Assembly (NCBI RefSeq): GCF_026184235.1 | Contig: NZ_CP110806.1 | Span: 3,162,001 to 3,226,000 of the forward strand | Reading direction: 5' to 3' | From: Cellulomonas sp. S1-8 | GTDB lineage: Bacteria; Actinomycetota; Actinomycetes; Actinomycetales; Cellulomonadaceae | Length of the DNA stretch: 64,000 nt | In this document: one piece after another, positions 49,175-57,968 of the stretch | Position numbering within the stretch: the stretch's first letter is position 1 | How the letters are laid out: every line of letters starts with the position of its first letter | Position numbers and translations under genes: made by a program | The notes under the pieces: generated by a model | Told to the model about the DNA's origin: nothing | Databases searched by the model: none | Seen by the model: the letters and a program-made list of their open reading frames with translations, nothing else

Positions 49175-49247
49175 CAGGGCAGACAGGACTCGAACCTGCA
49201 ACCTGCGGTTTTGGAGACCGCTGCGCTACCAATTGCGCCACTGCCCT
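49175..49247 (-). tRNA. tRNA-Trp (anticodon CCA)
   Basis: Seventy-three nt: acceptor AGGGCAG/CTGCCCT, D-arm GCGCAATTGGTAGCGC, anticodon loop CTCCAAA with CCA, T-arm with GGTTCGAGTCC, discriminator G. CCA is not encoded. It lies upstream of secE, the standard tRNA-Trp-secE-nusG arrangement. Confidence 0.97.
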
Positions 49248-49341
49248 ACGACGACCTGGTCCACCACGACGTCGCTCCCCCCAGGACCGCTGTGGCCTGA
49301 GGGCGTGCTTCATCATGGCGGACGTCAACCGCCGGGTGATC

Positions 49342-49371
49342 ACTGTACGCGACCCGGGCGGTGCGGTCGAA
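49342..49371 (-). promoter_or_regulatory. tRNA-Trp/secE promoter candidate
   Basis: Minus strand: TTCGAC (49366-49371), 18-nt spacer, TACAGT (49342-49347), about 95 nt before tRNA-Trp. Confidence 0.4.
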
Positions 49372-49479
49372 CCCGCCCATCCTCGCCCCCGGGGCGTCGG
49401 CCGATCTCGCCCACGGCCCGCGTACCACGTCGTGATATCCGCTCGCGGCACCGCCCCGTGCCTCTGCGAGGATGTCCGC

Positions 49480-50715
49480 GTGAGCCAGCACAGCGCCCCG
49501 ACGACGACGTCCACCCGCGCGAGGGTCTCCGCCCGCGTCGCCGCGATCGCGGAGTCCGCGACCCTCGCGGTCGACGCCAGGGCAAAGGCCCTCAAGGCCG
49601 CCGGCCGGCCGGTGATCGGCTTCGGCGCCGGCGAGCCCGACTTCCCGTCGCCGGACTACGTGGTCGAGGCGGCGGTGCGCGCGGCGCAGGACCCGGTCAA
49701 CCACCGGTACTCCCCCGCGGCCGGCCTGCCCGTGCTGCGCGAGGCGATCGCCGCCAAGACGCTGCGCGACTCCGGCTACGACGTGAAGCCCTCCGAGGTG
49801 CTGGTGACCAACGGCGGCAAGCAGGCCGTCTTCCAGGCCTTCGCCGCGCTCCTCGACCCGGGTGACGAGGTCCTGCTGCCCGCGCCGTACTGGACGACCT
49901 ACCCCGAGGCGATCCGCCTGACGGGCGCCGAGCCCGTCGAGGTGTTCGCGGGCGTCGACCAGGGCTACCTGGTGACGGTCGAGCAGCTCGAGGCGGCCCG
50001 GACCCCCCGGACCAAGGTGCTGCTGTTCAACTCGCCCTCGAACCCGACGGGCGCGGTGTACTCCCCCGAGCAGACGCAGGAGATCGGCCGCTGGGCGCTC
50101 GAGCACGGCATCTGGGTCGTCACGGACGAGATCTACGAGCACCTGACCTACGACGACGCGGTGTTCACCCCGATCGTGCGCGCCGTCCCGGAGCTCGCGG
50201 ACACGACCGTCGTCCTCAACGGCGTCGCCAAGACCTACGCGATGACCGGCTGGCGCGTGGGCTGGATGATCGGGCCCACCGACGTGATCAAGGCCGCCAC
50301 GAACCTGCAGTCGCACCTGACGTCGAACGTCGCGAACGTGTCCCAGCGCGCGGCCGTCGCCGCGCTGACGGGCGACCTGTCGGCCGTCGAGACGATGCGG
50401 GCGGCGTTCGACCGGCGCCGCCGCACGATGGTCGAGATGCTCTCGACGATCGACGGCGTGCGCTGCCCGGCGCCGCAGGGCGCGTTCTACGCCTACCCCT
50501 CGGTCGAGGGCGTCCTCGGCCGCACGATCCGCGGCGTCACGCCGACGACGTCGGCCGAGCTCGCCTCGCTCATCCTCGACGAGGTCGAGGTGGCGGTCGT
50601 GCCGGGCGAGGCGTTCGGGCCCAGCGGCTACCTGCGCCTGTCGTACGCGCTCGGCGACGACGACCTGGTGGAGGGCGTGGGCCGCATCCAGGCCCTGCTC
50701 GGCGAGGCCGTCTGA
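49480..50715 (+). CDS. Class I/II pyridoxal-phosphate aminotransferase (aspartate type)
   Basis: A 411-aa PLP enzyme from GTG 49480 (GAGGA upstream), probably aspartate aminotransferase forming oxaloacetate and glutamate. [20 protein letters not shown], the PYWTTYPEA loop, [30 protein letters not shown] and the PLP lysine in [19 protein letters not shown] are all present; the C-terminal Arg is in [11 protein letters not shown]. Prephenate specificity cannot be excluded. Divergent from secE/tRNA-Trp. Confidence 0.92.
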   Translation: MSQHSAPTTTSTRARVSARVAAIAESATLAVDARAKALKAAGRPVIGFGAGEPDFPSPDYVVEAAVRAAQDPVNHRYSPAAGLPVLREAIAAKTLRDSGYDVKPSEVLVTNGGKQAVFQAFAALLDPGDEVLLPAPYWTTYPEAIRLTGAEPVEVFAGVDQGYLVTVEQLEAARTPRTKVLLFNSPSNPTGAVYSPEQTQEIGRWALEHGIWVVTDEIYEHLTYDDAVFTPIVRAVPELADTTVVLNGVAKTYAMTGWRVGWMIGPTDVIKAATNLQSHLTSNVANVSQRAAVAALTGDLSAVETMRAAFDRRRRTMVEMLSTIDGVRCPAPQGAFYAYPSVEGVLGRTIRGVTPTTSAELASLILDEVEVAVVPGEAFGPSGYLRLSYALGDDDLVEGVGRIQALLGEAV

Positions 50716-50728
50716 CCCGCTGACGGAC

Positions 50729-50758
50729 GCGGTCGTCCACCGATCGGTGGACGACCGC
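50729..50758. promoter_or_regulatory. 30-bp perfect palindrome upstream of the ABC exporter
   Basis: Both halves (13-bp arms around GATC) are exact: core GTCCACCGATCGGTGGAC. It lies 13 nt after the aminotransferase stop and 52 nt before the ABC ATPase start. It could be the aminotransferase terminator or an operator for a regulator such as the NarL-type protein encoded in the same cluster. Confidence 0.7.
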
Positions 50759-50810
50759 CACCACCGCGCGGTCGTCGCGGCGGCGACGTCCCCGGCGGGA
50801 CGCTCGGAGC

Positions 50811-51722
50811 ATGATGACGACGAACGCCCCGGCCGTCCTGGTCGAGGGCCTGCACAAGCGGTACGGCGACAAGCGCGCCGTGGACGGCCTCGACCTGCGC
50901 GTCGAGCACGGCGAGATCGTCGCCGTCCTCGGTCCCAACGGCGCCGGCAAGACCACGACCGTCGAGACCCTCGAGGGGTTCCGACGGGCCGACGCGGGGC
51001 ACGTGCGCGTGCTCGGTGAGGATCCCGCGCGCGGCGGACGGGCCTGGCGGTCCCGGCTCGGCGTGGTGCTGCAGGACAACCAGGACCTCGCCGAGGTGAC
51101 GGTCGGGGAGATCGTGCGGCACGTCGCGGGCTTCTACCCCGCGCCCCGGGACCCTGACGCCGTGATCGACGCGGTGGGCCTGCGGGAGAAGGTGTCGACC
51201 CGCACGCGTGCGCTGTCCGGCGGGCAGCGGCGCCGGCTCGACGTCGCACTCGGCGTCGTCGGCGACCCCGAGCTGCTGTTCCTCGACGAGCCGACCACGG
51301 GGTTCGACCCGCAGGCGCGCCACGACTTCTGGGACCTCGTGGAGTCCCTGCGGGACACGGGCACGACGATCCTGCTGACGACGCACTACCTCGAGGAGGC
51401 CGAGCGGCTGGCGGACCGCGTGGTCGTCGTGGCGCGCGGACGCGTCGTGGCCGAGGGCGCGCCGGCGGACCTGGGAGGACGACGGGCGCGACGGGCCCGT
51501 GTGCGCTGGACGGTCGACGGCGTCGGCCACGAGGAGGCGACGGACACCCCTACGGCGCTCGTCGCGCGCCTCGCCGCACAGGTCGGCCGGCCCGACGGGG
51601 AGGTCCCCGGGCTGCAGGTGCTGCGGCCCACGCTGGAGGACGTGTACCTGGGGCTGATCGGCGAGGCCGCGACGGACGCGGCGACGGGCACGGCTGCGAC
51701 ACACGAGGAGGCGGCACGATGA
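50811..51722 (+). CDS. ABC transporter ATP-binding protein (DrrA/Nod type)
   Basis: A 303-aa ATPase: Walker A GPNGAGKTTTVETLEGFRRA, Q-loop LQDNQDLAEVTVG, signature LSGGQRRRLDVALGVVGDPE, Walker B LLFLDEPTTGFDP and H-loop LLTTHYLEEAERLADRVVVV. The C-terminal 80 residues match drug/lipid exporter ATPases. Its stop overlaps the permease ATG. Substrate unknown. Confidence 0.93.
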   Translation: MMTTNAPAVLVEGLHKRYGDKRAVDGLDLRVEHGEIVAVLGPNGAGKTTTVETLEGFRRADAGHVRVLGEDPARGGRAWRSRLGVVLQDNQDLAEVTVGEIVRHVAGFYPAPRDPDAVIDAVGLREKVSTRTRALSGGQRRRLDVALGVVGDPELLFLDEPTTGFDPQARHDFWDLVESLRDTGTTILLTTHYLEEAERLADRVVVVARGRVVAEGAPADLGGRRARRARVRWTVDGVGHEEATDTPTALVARLAAQVGRPDGEVPGLQVLRPTLEDVYLGLIGEAATDAATGTAATHEEAAR

Positions 51723-52594
51723 CCACGACGACCGGCACCACCGACGGCACGCGCACGACGCGCTCCGCACGACGCACGACGACGGCGCTGCCGGGCCCGG
51801 CCCGCCTTGCCTGGTCCCGCACCCGGTACGAGGTCCGGGGGTTCTTCCGCGAGCGCGACTCGGTCGTGTTCGTCTTCGCCTACCCGATCCTCATGCTCGC
51901 GATCTTCGCGACGGTGTTCGGGGCGGACGAGGAGGTGCTGGCCGGGTCCGGCGTCTACTTCCCGCAGTACTTCCTGCCCGGCATGGTCGCCACGGGCGTC
52001 ATGCTCTCGAGCTTCCAGAACCTGGCGATCGCGATCGCGGCCGAGCGCGACGACGGCACCCTCAAGCGGCTGCGGTCGACACCGCTGCCCCCCACGGCGT
52101 ACTTCCTGGGCAAGACGGGGCAGGTGCTCGTCACGGCGGGCGTGCAGACCGCGCTGCTGCTCGCGGTCGCGGCCCTGGTGTTCGACGTCCCCCTGCCGAC
52201 GGAACCCGGCCGCTGGGCGACGTTCGCCTGGGTCTTCGTGCTCGGCACGGCCGCCGGATCGGTGTGCGGCGTGGCGTACTCCTCGGTCCCGCGCACGGGC
52301 CGGTCGGCCAGCCCGGTCGTGATCCCGGTGGTGCTGGTCCTGCAGTTCGTCTCCGGCGTGTTCTTCCAGTTCGACCAGCTGCCGACGTGGATGCAGCAGC
52401 TGGCGTCGGTCTTCCCGCTGAAGTGGATGGCCCAGGGCATGCGCTCGGTCTTCCTCCCCGACGAGGCGGCGGTGCTGGAGCCGTCGGGCTCCTGGCAGCA
52501 CGGGGCGACGGCCGCCGTGCTCGCGGCGTGGCTGGTCGTGGGGCTCGTGGTGGGCGTGCGGACCTTCCGCTGGCGGCGCCGGGACGACGGGTGA
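51719..52594 (+). CDS. ABC-2 type permease
   Basis: A 291-aa membrane protein with six hydrophobic segments. ARLAWSRTRYEVRGFFRERD leads into VVFVFAYPILMLAIFATVFG; the signature-like FFQFDQLPTWMQQLASVFPL KW region (as in ABC2_membrane exporters) follows. ATGA overlap with the ATPase. Forms the exporter channel; regulated by the adjacent two-component system by position. Confidence 0.9.
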   Translation: MTTTTGTTDGTRTTRSARRTTTALPGPARLAWSRTRYEVRGFFRERDSVVFVFAYPILMLAIFATVFGADEEVLAGSGVYFPQYFLPGMVATGVMLSSFQNLAIAIAAERDDGTLKRLRSTPLPPTAYFLGKTGQVLVTAGVQTALLLAVAALVFDVPLPTEPGRWATFAWVFVLGTAAGSVCGVAYSSVPRTGRSASPVVIPVVLVLQFVSGVFFQFDQLPTWMQQLASVFPLKWMAQGMRSVFLPDEAAVLEPSGSWQHGATAAVLAAWLVVGLVVGVRTFRWRRRDDG

Positions 52595-52637
52595 CGCGCG
52601 TCGACCGGTCGGCCGGGACCGTGGCAGAGTCGCGGGC

Positions 52638-53897
52638 ATGAGCACCGCCGCCGCCGCGCCCCCCGGGCGCGCGACCGTGGACCGGCACGGGTTCTGGCTG
52701 CGCACGCTGCTGATGTACGACCTGGTGTTCGTCGGGATGTCGACGGTGTACCTGATCGCGGTGCTGACGCAGGCCGACGACCTCGCCGAGGCGCTGGTGC
52801 CGGCGACCACGATGGTGGTGCTGACGCTCGCGTACGCCCTGGTCGGGCGGCGCGGCGCGCAGCGCGGCAGCGCCCGGCTCGTGGACGCGTACCTCGTGGT
52901 CCTGGTCGTCGTCGTGGTCGTGCAGGTCGTGAACGGCGACATCGGCTCGGTCCTGCTCTTCCTCGCCTTCACGCAGATCTGGTTCTTCGCCCGCACCCGC
53001 GTCGCGGGCGTCGTGTGGGCGACGGTGCTGACGGTGGCCATCACGACCGGCGCGGTCCTGCGCGTGCAGGCGAGGGGCCCGCAGATCGCGGAGATCGCCG
53101 CGGAGTACGGCGCCGCGCTGCTCTTCGCCGTGGTCCTCGGGCTGTGGATCACGCAGGTCGCCGAGCAGAGCGAGGTGCGCGCCTCCCTGCTCGAGGAGCT
53201 GAGCGCCGCGCAGGACGCGCTCGCGGCCTCCCACCACGAGGCCGGCGTCGTCGCCGAGCGGGAACGGCTGGCCGCGGAGATCCACGACACGCTCGCCCAG
53301 GGGTTCACGTCGGTCGTGATGCTCGCGCAGACCGCGACGGTCGAGCTCGAGCGCGGGCACGCCGACCGCGCGGCCGCGCGGCTGGCGCACATCGAGGACG
53401 TCGCGCGGGACAACCTGGCGGAGGCGCGTGCGCTCGTCGCGGCGTTCGCCCCGCCCGACCTGCAGGACGGCACCCTGGCCGACGCCCTGGCGCGCCTGGC
53501 GGCGCGGTTCGGGGCGGAGACCGGGACGCACGTGGAGGTCGTCGCCGCGGCCGCGGACGACGTGACCGGACGCGATGCGCAGCTCGTGCTGCTGCGGGTC
53601 GCGCAGGAGTCCCTGGCGAACGTCCGCCGGCACGCGGGCGCGTCGCAGGTCACGTTGCGCCTGACGCGGTCCGGCGACGAGGTCGTGCTCGAGGTCGCCG
53701 ACGACGGCGGCGGGCTGCGGCCCGGCACACCGGAGGGCAACGGGCTGCGCGGCATGCGGGCCCGCGCCGACGCCGCAGGGGGTGCGCTCGACGTGGTGGG
53801 GATGCCGGGCGGAGGCACGCGGGTGCGGGTCCGGGTACCGGCCGCCGTGGACGCCGCTGCGACGCGCCCCACCGCCACCGACGGGGAGGCGTCGTGA
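52638..53897 (+). CDS. NarL-type sensor histidine kinase
   Basis: A 419-aa membrane kinase. Five to six hydrophobic segments (about residues 20-170), a short coiled coil, the HisKA_3 box AERERLAAEIHDTLAQGFTS with the phosphoacceptor His, then HATPase features LRVAQESLANVRRHAGA (N box) and VADDGGGLRPGTPEGNGLRG. Directly follows the ABC exporter, suggesting envelope or drug stress sensing; signal unknown. Confidence 0.92.
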   Translation: MSTAAAAPPGRATVDRHGFWLRTLLMYDLVFVGMSTVYLIAVLTQADDLAEALVPATTMVVLTLAYALVGRRGAQRGSARLVDAYLVVLVVVVVVQVVNGDIGSVLLFLAFTQIWFFARTRVAGVVWATVLTVAITTGAVLRVQARGPQIAEIAAEYGAALLFAVVLGLWITQVAEQSEVRASLLEELSAAQDALAASHHEAGVVAERERLAAEIHDTLAQGFTSVVMLAQTATVELERGHADRAAARLAHIEDVARDNLAEARALVAAFAPPDLQDGTLADALARLAARFGAETGTHVEVVAAAADDVTGRDAQLVLLRVAQESLANVRRHAGASQVTLRLTRSGDEVVLEVADDGGGLRPGTPEGNGLRGMRARADAAGGALDVVGMPGGGTRVRVRVPAAVDAAATRPTATDGEAS

Positions 53898-54523
53898 CCG
53901 TGCGCGTCGTCGTCGCCGACGACCACCCGGTCGTCCGGGCGGGGATCGTGGCCCTGCTCGACCTCGAGCCGGACCTCGAGGTCGTCGGGGAGGCCGGCGA
54001 CGGGGAGCAGGCCGTCGCGCTCGCCGCGGCGCTGCGCCCCGACCTCGTCCTCATGGACCTGCGGATGCCGGGCACCGACGGCGCGGACGCGACGGCCCGC
54101 ATCGTCGCGGAGGTGCCGGGCGTGCACGTGCTGGTCCTGACGACGTACGAGACGGACACCGACATCCTGCGGGCGGTCGAGGCGGGTGCGACCGGCTACC
54201 TGCTCAAGGACACGCCGCGCGACCAGCTCGTCGCAGGGGTGCGCGCCGCCGCACGTGGTGAGTCGGCGCTGTCGCCGTCGGTGGCCCGCCGGCTCGTGCA
54301 GCAGGTGCGCGGCGACGGTGGCGACCGCCTCACACCCCGCGAGCGACAGGTCCTCGCGGGCGTCGCGCGGGGGCTGTCCAACGCCGCGGTGGGTCGCGAG
54401 CTGTTCATCACCGAGGCGACCGTGAAGACGCACCTGCTGCGGGCGTTCGCCAAGCTCGGCGTCGACGACCGCACCCGCGCCGTCACCGTCGCGATCGAGC
54501 GCGGGATCCTGCCCGGCGCGTGA
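53894..54523 (+). CDS. NarL/LuxR-type response regulator
   Basis: A 209-aa regulator from GTG 53894 overlapping the kinase stop (GTGA), with GGGGAGG upstream. Receiver: VVVADDHPVVRAGIVALLDL, phosphoacceptor Asp in LVLMDLRMPG and Lys in YLLKDTPRDQL. C-terminal LuxR HTH LTPRERQVLAGVARGLSNAA, VGRELFITEATVKTHLL. Probably binds near the ABC exporter promoter. Confidence 0.94.
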   Translation: MTVRVVVADDHPVVRAGIVALLDLEPDLEVVGEAGDGEQAVALAAALRPDLVLMDLRMPGTDGADATARIVAEVPGVHVLVLTTYETDTDILRAVEAGATGYLLKDTPRDQLVAGVRAAARGESALSPSVARRLVQQVRGDGGDRLTPRERQVLAGVARGLSNAAVGRELFITEATVKTHLLRAFAKLGVDDRTRAVTVAIERGILPGA

Positions 54524-54593
54524 CGCGCCGACCCGCAGACCGGCGCGCGGACGCACCTACTCCCCGCACCGGGCGCCCGACCATACTGAGCGC

Positions 54594-56132
54594 ATGCGGA
54601 ACGGGCCGGCGTCGGGACGGGCGCTCGGCGTGCCCTCCGAGGCGCCGCGGGCCACGACCTCGCGCGTCACCGTCCGGGGCCGGCTCATGACGGCCGTGGT
54701 CGCGCTGACCGCGGCGGCGATGACGGTGGCCGGGGTCACTGGGCTCGCGCTGCAGCTGCGCGCGACCGACGCCCGCATCGACGACTCGCTGAGCCGCGCC
54801 GTCACCGCGTTGCGCAGCACCCAGGCGGAGGGTCAGGTGCAGCCCGACGGGTCGCGCGGCCCGTGGACCTCCGTGCAGGCGATGCTGCGCGAGGCGGTCG
54901 AGGCGCGCGTGCCGGCCGAGCACGAGGGCATGCTCTCGATGATCGACGGCACGTTCGACCTGCGGCCTGCGGACGAGACGCGCGCGATCCGCCTGGACAC
55001 CGACGAGGAGCTCATGGCGTGGCTCGGCGGGCTCACGCCCGACGACCCGCTCTCCGACGTCCCGCGCACGGTGCGCACGTCCGTGACCGAGTACCGCCTC
55101 GTCGCCGTCCCGGTGAGCCTCGAGGCCGATCCCGGCGTCGCGGGCATGTTCGTCGTCGCCTCCGACCGGACCGCGCAGAACGCGGGCGTGTGGCGGATCT
55201 TCGCCACCTACTCCCTGGTGGGGCTGGTGGCGCTGGCGGTGACGTCGCTCGTGGCGTGGTTCGTCGTCGGGCGGATGCTGCGCCCCGTCCGGGTGCTGCG
55301 CGACACCGTGCGCCGCGTCACCGAGTCGGACCTCTCCGAGCGCATCGCCGTCCGCGGCAAGGACGACCTGTCCGACCTCGCGGCCTCCGTGAACTCCATG
55401 CTCGCGCGTCTCGAGGGCGCCTTCGGGTCGCAGCGCGAGCTGCTGGACGACGTGGGCCACGAGCTGCGCACCCTGACGATCGTGCGCGGCCACCTCGAGC
55501 TGCTCGACCCGGGCGACGAGTCCGACGTGCGCGCGACGCAGTCCCTCGCGCTCGACGAGCTGGACCGCATGCAGCGCCTGGTCGACGACCTCGTGACGCT
55601 CGCGACGGCCGACCGCCCCGACTTCGTGCGGCGGGCGCCCGTCGACGTCGGACGCCTCACCGACGACGTGCTGGAGAAGGCCCGCGGGCTGGGCGAGCGC
55701 CGGTTCGTCGTCGTGTCGCGCGCGGACGTCATGGCGGACGTCGACGCGCAGCGCGTCACGCAGGCCTGGCTGCAGCTGCTGGCCAACGCGGTGCGCTTCT
55801 CGGCTCCGGGGTCGACCGTGCGCCTGGGCAGCGAGGTGTCCGCCGGCCGCCTGCTCGTCTGGGTGCGCGACGAGGGCCCGGGCGTGCCACGCGACGAGGA
55901 GACGCGGATCTTCGAGCGCTTCCACCGCGGGCAGGCCGACCGCGTCCAGCACGGTGCGGGCCTCGGCCTGCCGATCGTCGCGGCCATCGCGGCCGCGCAC
56001 GGGGGACGCGTGTTCCTCGAGCATCCCCCGCCCGGCGCCGGTCCCGGCGTCGGTTTCGTCCTCGACCTGCCCGCCGTCGGCCTCGTCGACGGCGAGTCCG
56101 AGTCCCTCGAGCTCGTGGAGCCCCGCAGATGA
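54594..56132 (+). CDS. HAMP-domain sensor histidine kinase with altered H-box
   Basis: A 512-aa kinase: two membrane spans (about 31-52 and 205-228) with an extracytoplasmic domain between, HAMP (VGRMLRPVRVLRDTVRRVTE), H-box LLDDVGHELRTLTIVRGHLE, N box WLQLLANAVRFSAPGS, G1 VRDEGPGVPRDEE, F RIFERFHRGQ and G2 GAGLGLPIVAAIAAAHGG. The conserved Pro of HELRTPLT is missing (HELRTLT), as if one codon were deleted. Pairs with the downstream OmpR-type regulator. Confidence 0.93.
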   Translation: MRNGPASGRALGVPSEAPRATTSRVTVRGRLMTAVVALTAAAMTVAGVTGLALQLRATDARIDDSLSRAVTALRSTQAEGQVQPDGSRGPWTSVQAMLREAVEARVPAEHEGMLSMIDGTFDLRPADETRAIRLDTDEELMAWLGGLTPDDPLSDVPRTVRTSVTEYRLVAVPVSLEADPGVAGMFVVASDRTAQNAGVWRIFATYSLVGLVALAVTSLVAWFVVGRMLRPVRVLRDTVRRVTESDLSERIAVRGKDDLSDLAASVNSMLARLEGAFGSQRELLDDVGHELRTLTIVRGHLELLDPGDESDVRATQSLALDELDRMQRLVDDLVTLATADRPDFVRRAPVDVGRLTDDVLEKARGLGERRFVVVSRADVMADVDAQRVTQAWLQLLANAVRFSAPGSTVRLGSEVSAGRLLVWVRDEGPGVPRDEETRIFERFHRGQADRVQHGAGLGLPIVAAIAAAHGGRVFLEHPPPGAGPGVGFVLDLPAVGLVDGESESLELVEPRR

Positions 56133-56806
56133 CGCACATCCTGATCGCCGAGGACGAGGAGCGCATCGCCGCCTTCGTCGCCAAGGGCCTGCGCGCCCAC
56201 GGGTACGAGGCGACCGCCGTCCTGACCGGTGAGGCGGCGCTCGAGCGCGTCGAGACCGGTGGTGTCGACCTGCTCGTGCTCGACCTGGGCCTGGGCGACA
56301 TGGACGGCTTCGACGTGCTGCGGTTCCTGCGCGCCGAGGGCTACGAGCTGCCCGTGATCGTCCTGACGGCACGCTCGTCCGTGACCGACACGGTCACGGG
56401 CCTGGAGTCCGGCGCCGACGACTACATGGCCAAGCCGTTCCGCTTCGAGGAGCTGCTGGCCCGCATCCGGCTGCGGCTGCGCAGCCAGCCGGCGGCGACC
56501 GCCGCACGCGGCAACGTGCTGGTGCACGGGCGGCTGCAGCTCGACCTGCGCACGCGGCGCATGAAGGTCGACGAGGTCGAGGTCGACCTGTCGGCGCGGG
56601 AGTTCGCGCTCGCGGAGACCTTCATGCGCAACCCCGGGGACGTGCTGACGCGCGAGCGGCTGCTGTCCGAGGTGTGGGGCTACGACTTCGACCCGGGCTC
56701 GAACGTCGTCGACGTGTACGTGCGGTACCTGCGGCGCAAGCTCGGCGCGGAGCACTTCGACACGATCCGCGGCGTCGGCTACCGCCTGGTGGACGCGCCC
56801 GCGTGA
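56129..56806 (+). CDS. OmpR-type response regulator
   Basis: A 225-aa regulator from ATG 56129 overlapping the kinase stop (ATGA). Receiver: MTHILIAEDEERIAAFVAKG, Asp in LLVLDLGLGDMDG and Lys in YMAKPFRFEELLARI. Winged helix: SAREFALAETFMRNPGDVLT, SEVWGYDFDPGSNVVDVYVR and IRGVGYRLV. Target genes unknown. Confidence 0.95.
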   Translation: MTHILIAEDEERIAAFVAKGLRAHGYEATAVLTGEAALERVETGGVDLLVLDLGLGDMDGFDVLRFLRAEGYELPVIVLTARSSVTDTVTGLESGADDYMAKPFRFEELLARIRLRLRSQPAATAARGNVLVHGRLQLDLRTRRMKVDEVEVDLSAREFALAETFMRNPGDVLTRERLLSEVWGYDFDPGSNVVDVYVRYLRRKLGAEHFDTIRGVGYRLVDAPA

Positions 56807-56843
56807 CACGAGCCCGACGCACGCGCCTGGCACACTGGCCCCG

Positions 56844-57875
56844 ATGCGCGACCTGAGCCTGCTCCCCAAGGCACACCTGCACCTGCACTTCACGGGCTCG
56901 ATGCGGGTAGCGACGCTCGCCGAGCTGGCGGAGCAGCACCGCATCCGGCTGCCCTCGGTGCTGCTCGACGACGATCCCCTGCGGGTGCCCGCGGGCGAGC
57001 GCGGCTGGTTCCGCTTCCAGCGGCTGTACGACGCGGCGCGCGCGTGCGTGCGCTCCGAGGCGGACATGCGGCGCATCGTCGCGGAGGCCGCTGCCGACGA
57101 CGCCGCCGAGGGGTCGGGGCGCCTGGAGATCCAGGTGGACCCCACCTCGTACGCGCCGTTCGTCGGTGGTCTGACGCCCGCGCTCGAGATCGTCCTGGAC
57201 GAGGCGCGCACCGCGCAGGCGGCCACGGGCGTCGAGATCGGCGTCGTCGTCGCCGCGTCGCGCATGCGGCACCCCCTGGACGCGCGGACGCTCGCCCGGC
57301 TCGCCGCCCGGCACGCCGGCGACGGGCCGGGGCAGGTCGTCGGGTTCGGCCTCTCGAACGACGAGCGGCGCGGCACGACCGCCGACTTCGCCGGGGCGTT
57401 CGCGATCGCGCGGCAGGCCGGGCTGCTGAGCGTGCCGCACGGCGGGGAGCTGCTGGGACCCGCGCACGTCGAGGAGGTCCTCGACCACCTGCAGCCCGAC
57501 CGCCTGGGGCACGGCGTGCGCTGCGGCGAGGACCCGCGCGTGCTGGACCGGGTCGTCGAGCGCGACGTCCCGCTCGAGGTGTGCCCGGCGTCGAACGTGT
57601 CGCTCGGCGTGTACGCCGGGCCGGCGGACGTGCCGCTGCGCGCCCTGGTCGACGCGGGTGCGCGCCTCGCGCTCGGCGCGGACGACCCGCTGCTGTTCCG
57701 GTCCCGTCTGGTCGACCAGTACCGCATCGCGCGGGAGGACCTCGGTTTCACGGACGCGGAGCTCGCGGATCTTGCCCGGGCGTCCGTGACCGCGAGCGCG
57801 GCGTCACCGGCGACGCGTGCGCGTCTGCTGGCCGGGGTGGACGCGTGGCTCGCGGCGGAGCCTGCCGCGGCCTGA
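56844..57875 (+). CDS. add: Adenosine deaminase family protein
   Basis: A 343-aa amidohydrolase. Zinc ligands His13 and His15 in KAHLHLHFTGSM; this replaces the usual HLHLDG, so the Asp position is Thr, as in one actinobacterial subgroup. SVPHGGELLGPAHVEEVLDH, DRLGHGVRCGEDP, PLEVCPASNVSLGVY and ALGADDPLLFRSRL carry the other conserved residues. Deaminates adenosine or a close analogue; exact substrate unsure because of the first motif. Confidence 0.88.
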   Translation: MRDLSLLPKAHLHLHFTGSMRVATLAELAEQHRIRLPSVLLDDDPLRVPAGERGWFRFQRLYDAARACVRSEADMRRIVAEAAADDAAEGSGRLEIQVDPTSYAPFVGGLTPALEIVLDEARTAQAATGVEIGVVVAASRMRHPLDARTLARLAARHAGDGPGQVVGFGLSNDERRGTTADFAGAFAIARQAGLLSVPHGGELLGPAHVEEVLDHLQPDRLGHGVRCGEDPRVLDRVVERDVPLEVCPASNVSLGVYAGPADVPLRALVDAGARLALGADDPLLFRSRLVDQYRIAREDLGFTDAELADLARASVTASAASPATRARLLAGVDAWLAAEPAAA

Positions 57876-57911
57876 CGGCCCGCCGGCCCCCCGACGGACC
57901 CCGACCCGGAC

Positions 57912-57948
57912 CGCGGTGGGGCCCGGCGCACCGCCGGGCCCCACCGCG
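57912..57948. terminator. Bidirectional terminator
   Basis: Perfect 16-bp stem with a 5-nt loop (57912-57927 with 57933-57948) between the convergent add and hydrolase genes. Confidence 0.88.
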
Positions 57949-57968
57949 TCAGCCTCCGAGCCGCGGCG

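Noticed and set aside
51386-54556. 1056-codon minus-strand frame across the ABC permease and kinase genes
   Set aside because: The plus-strand genes have complete domains and overlapping starts; the opposite frame is compositional.
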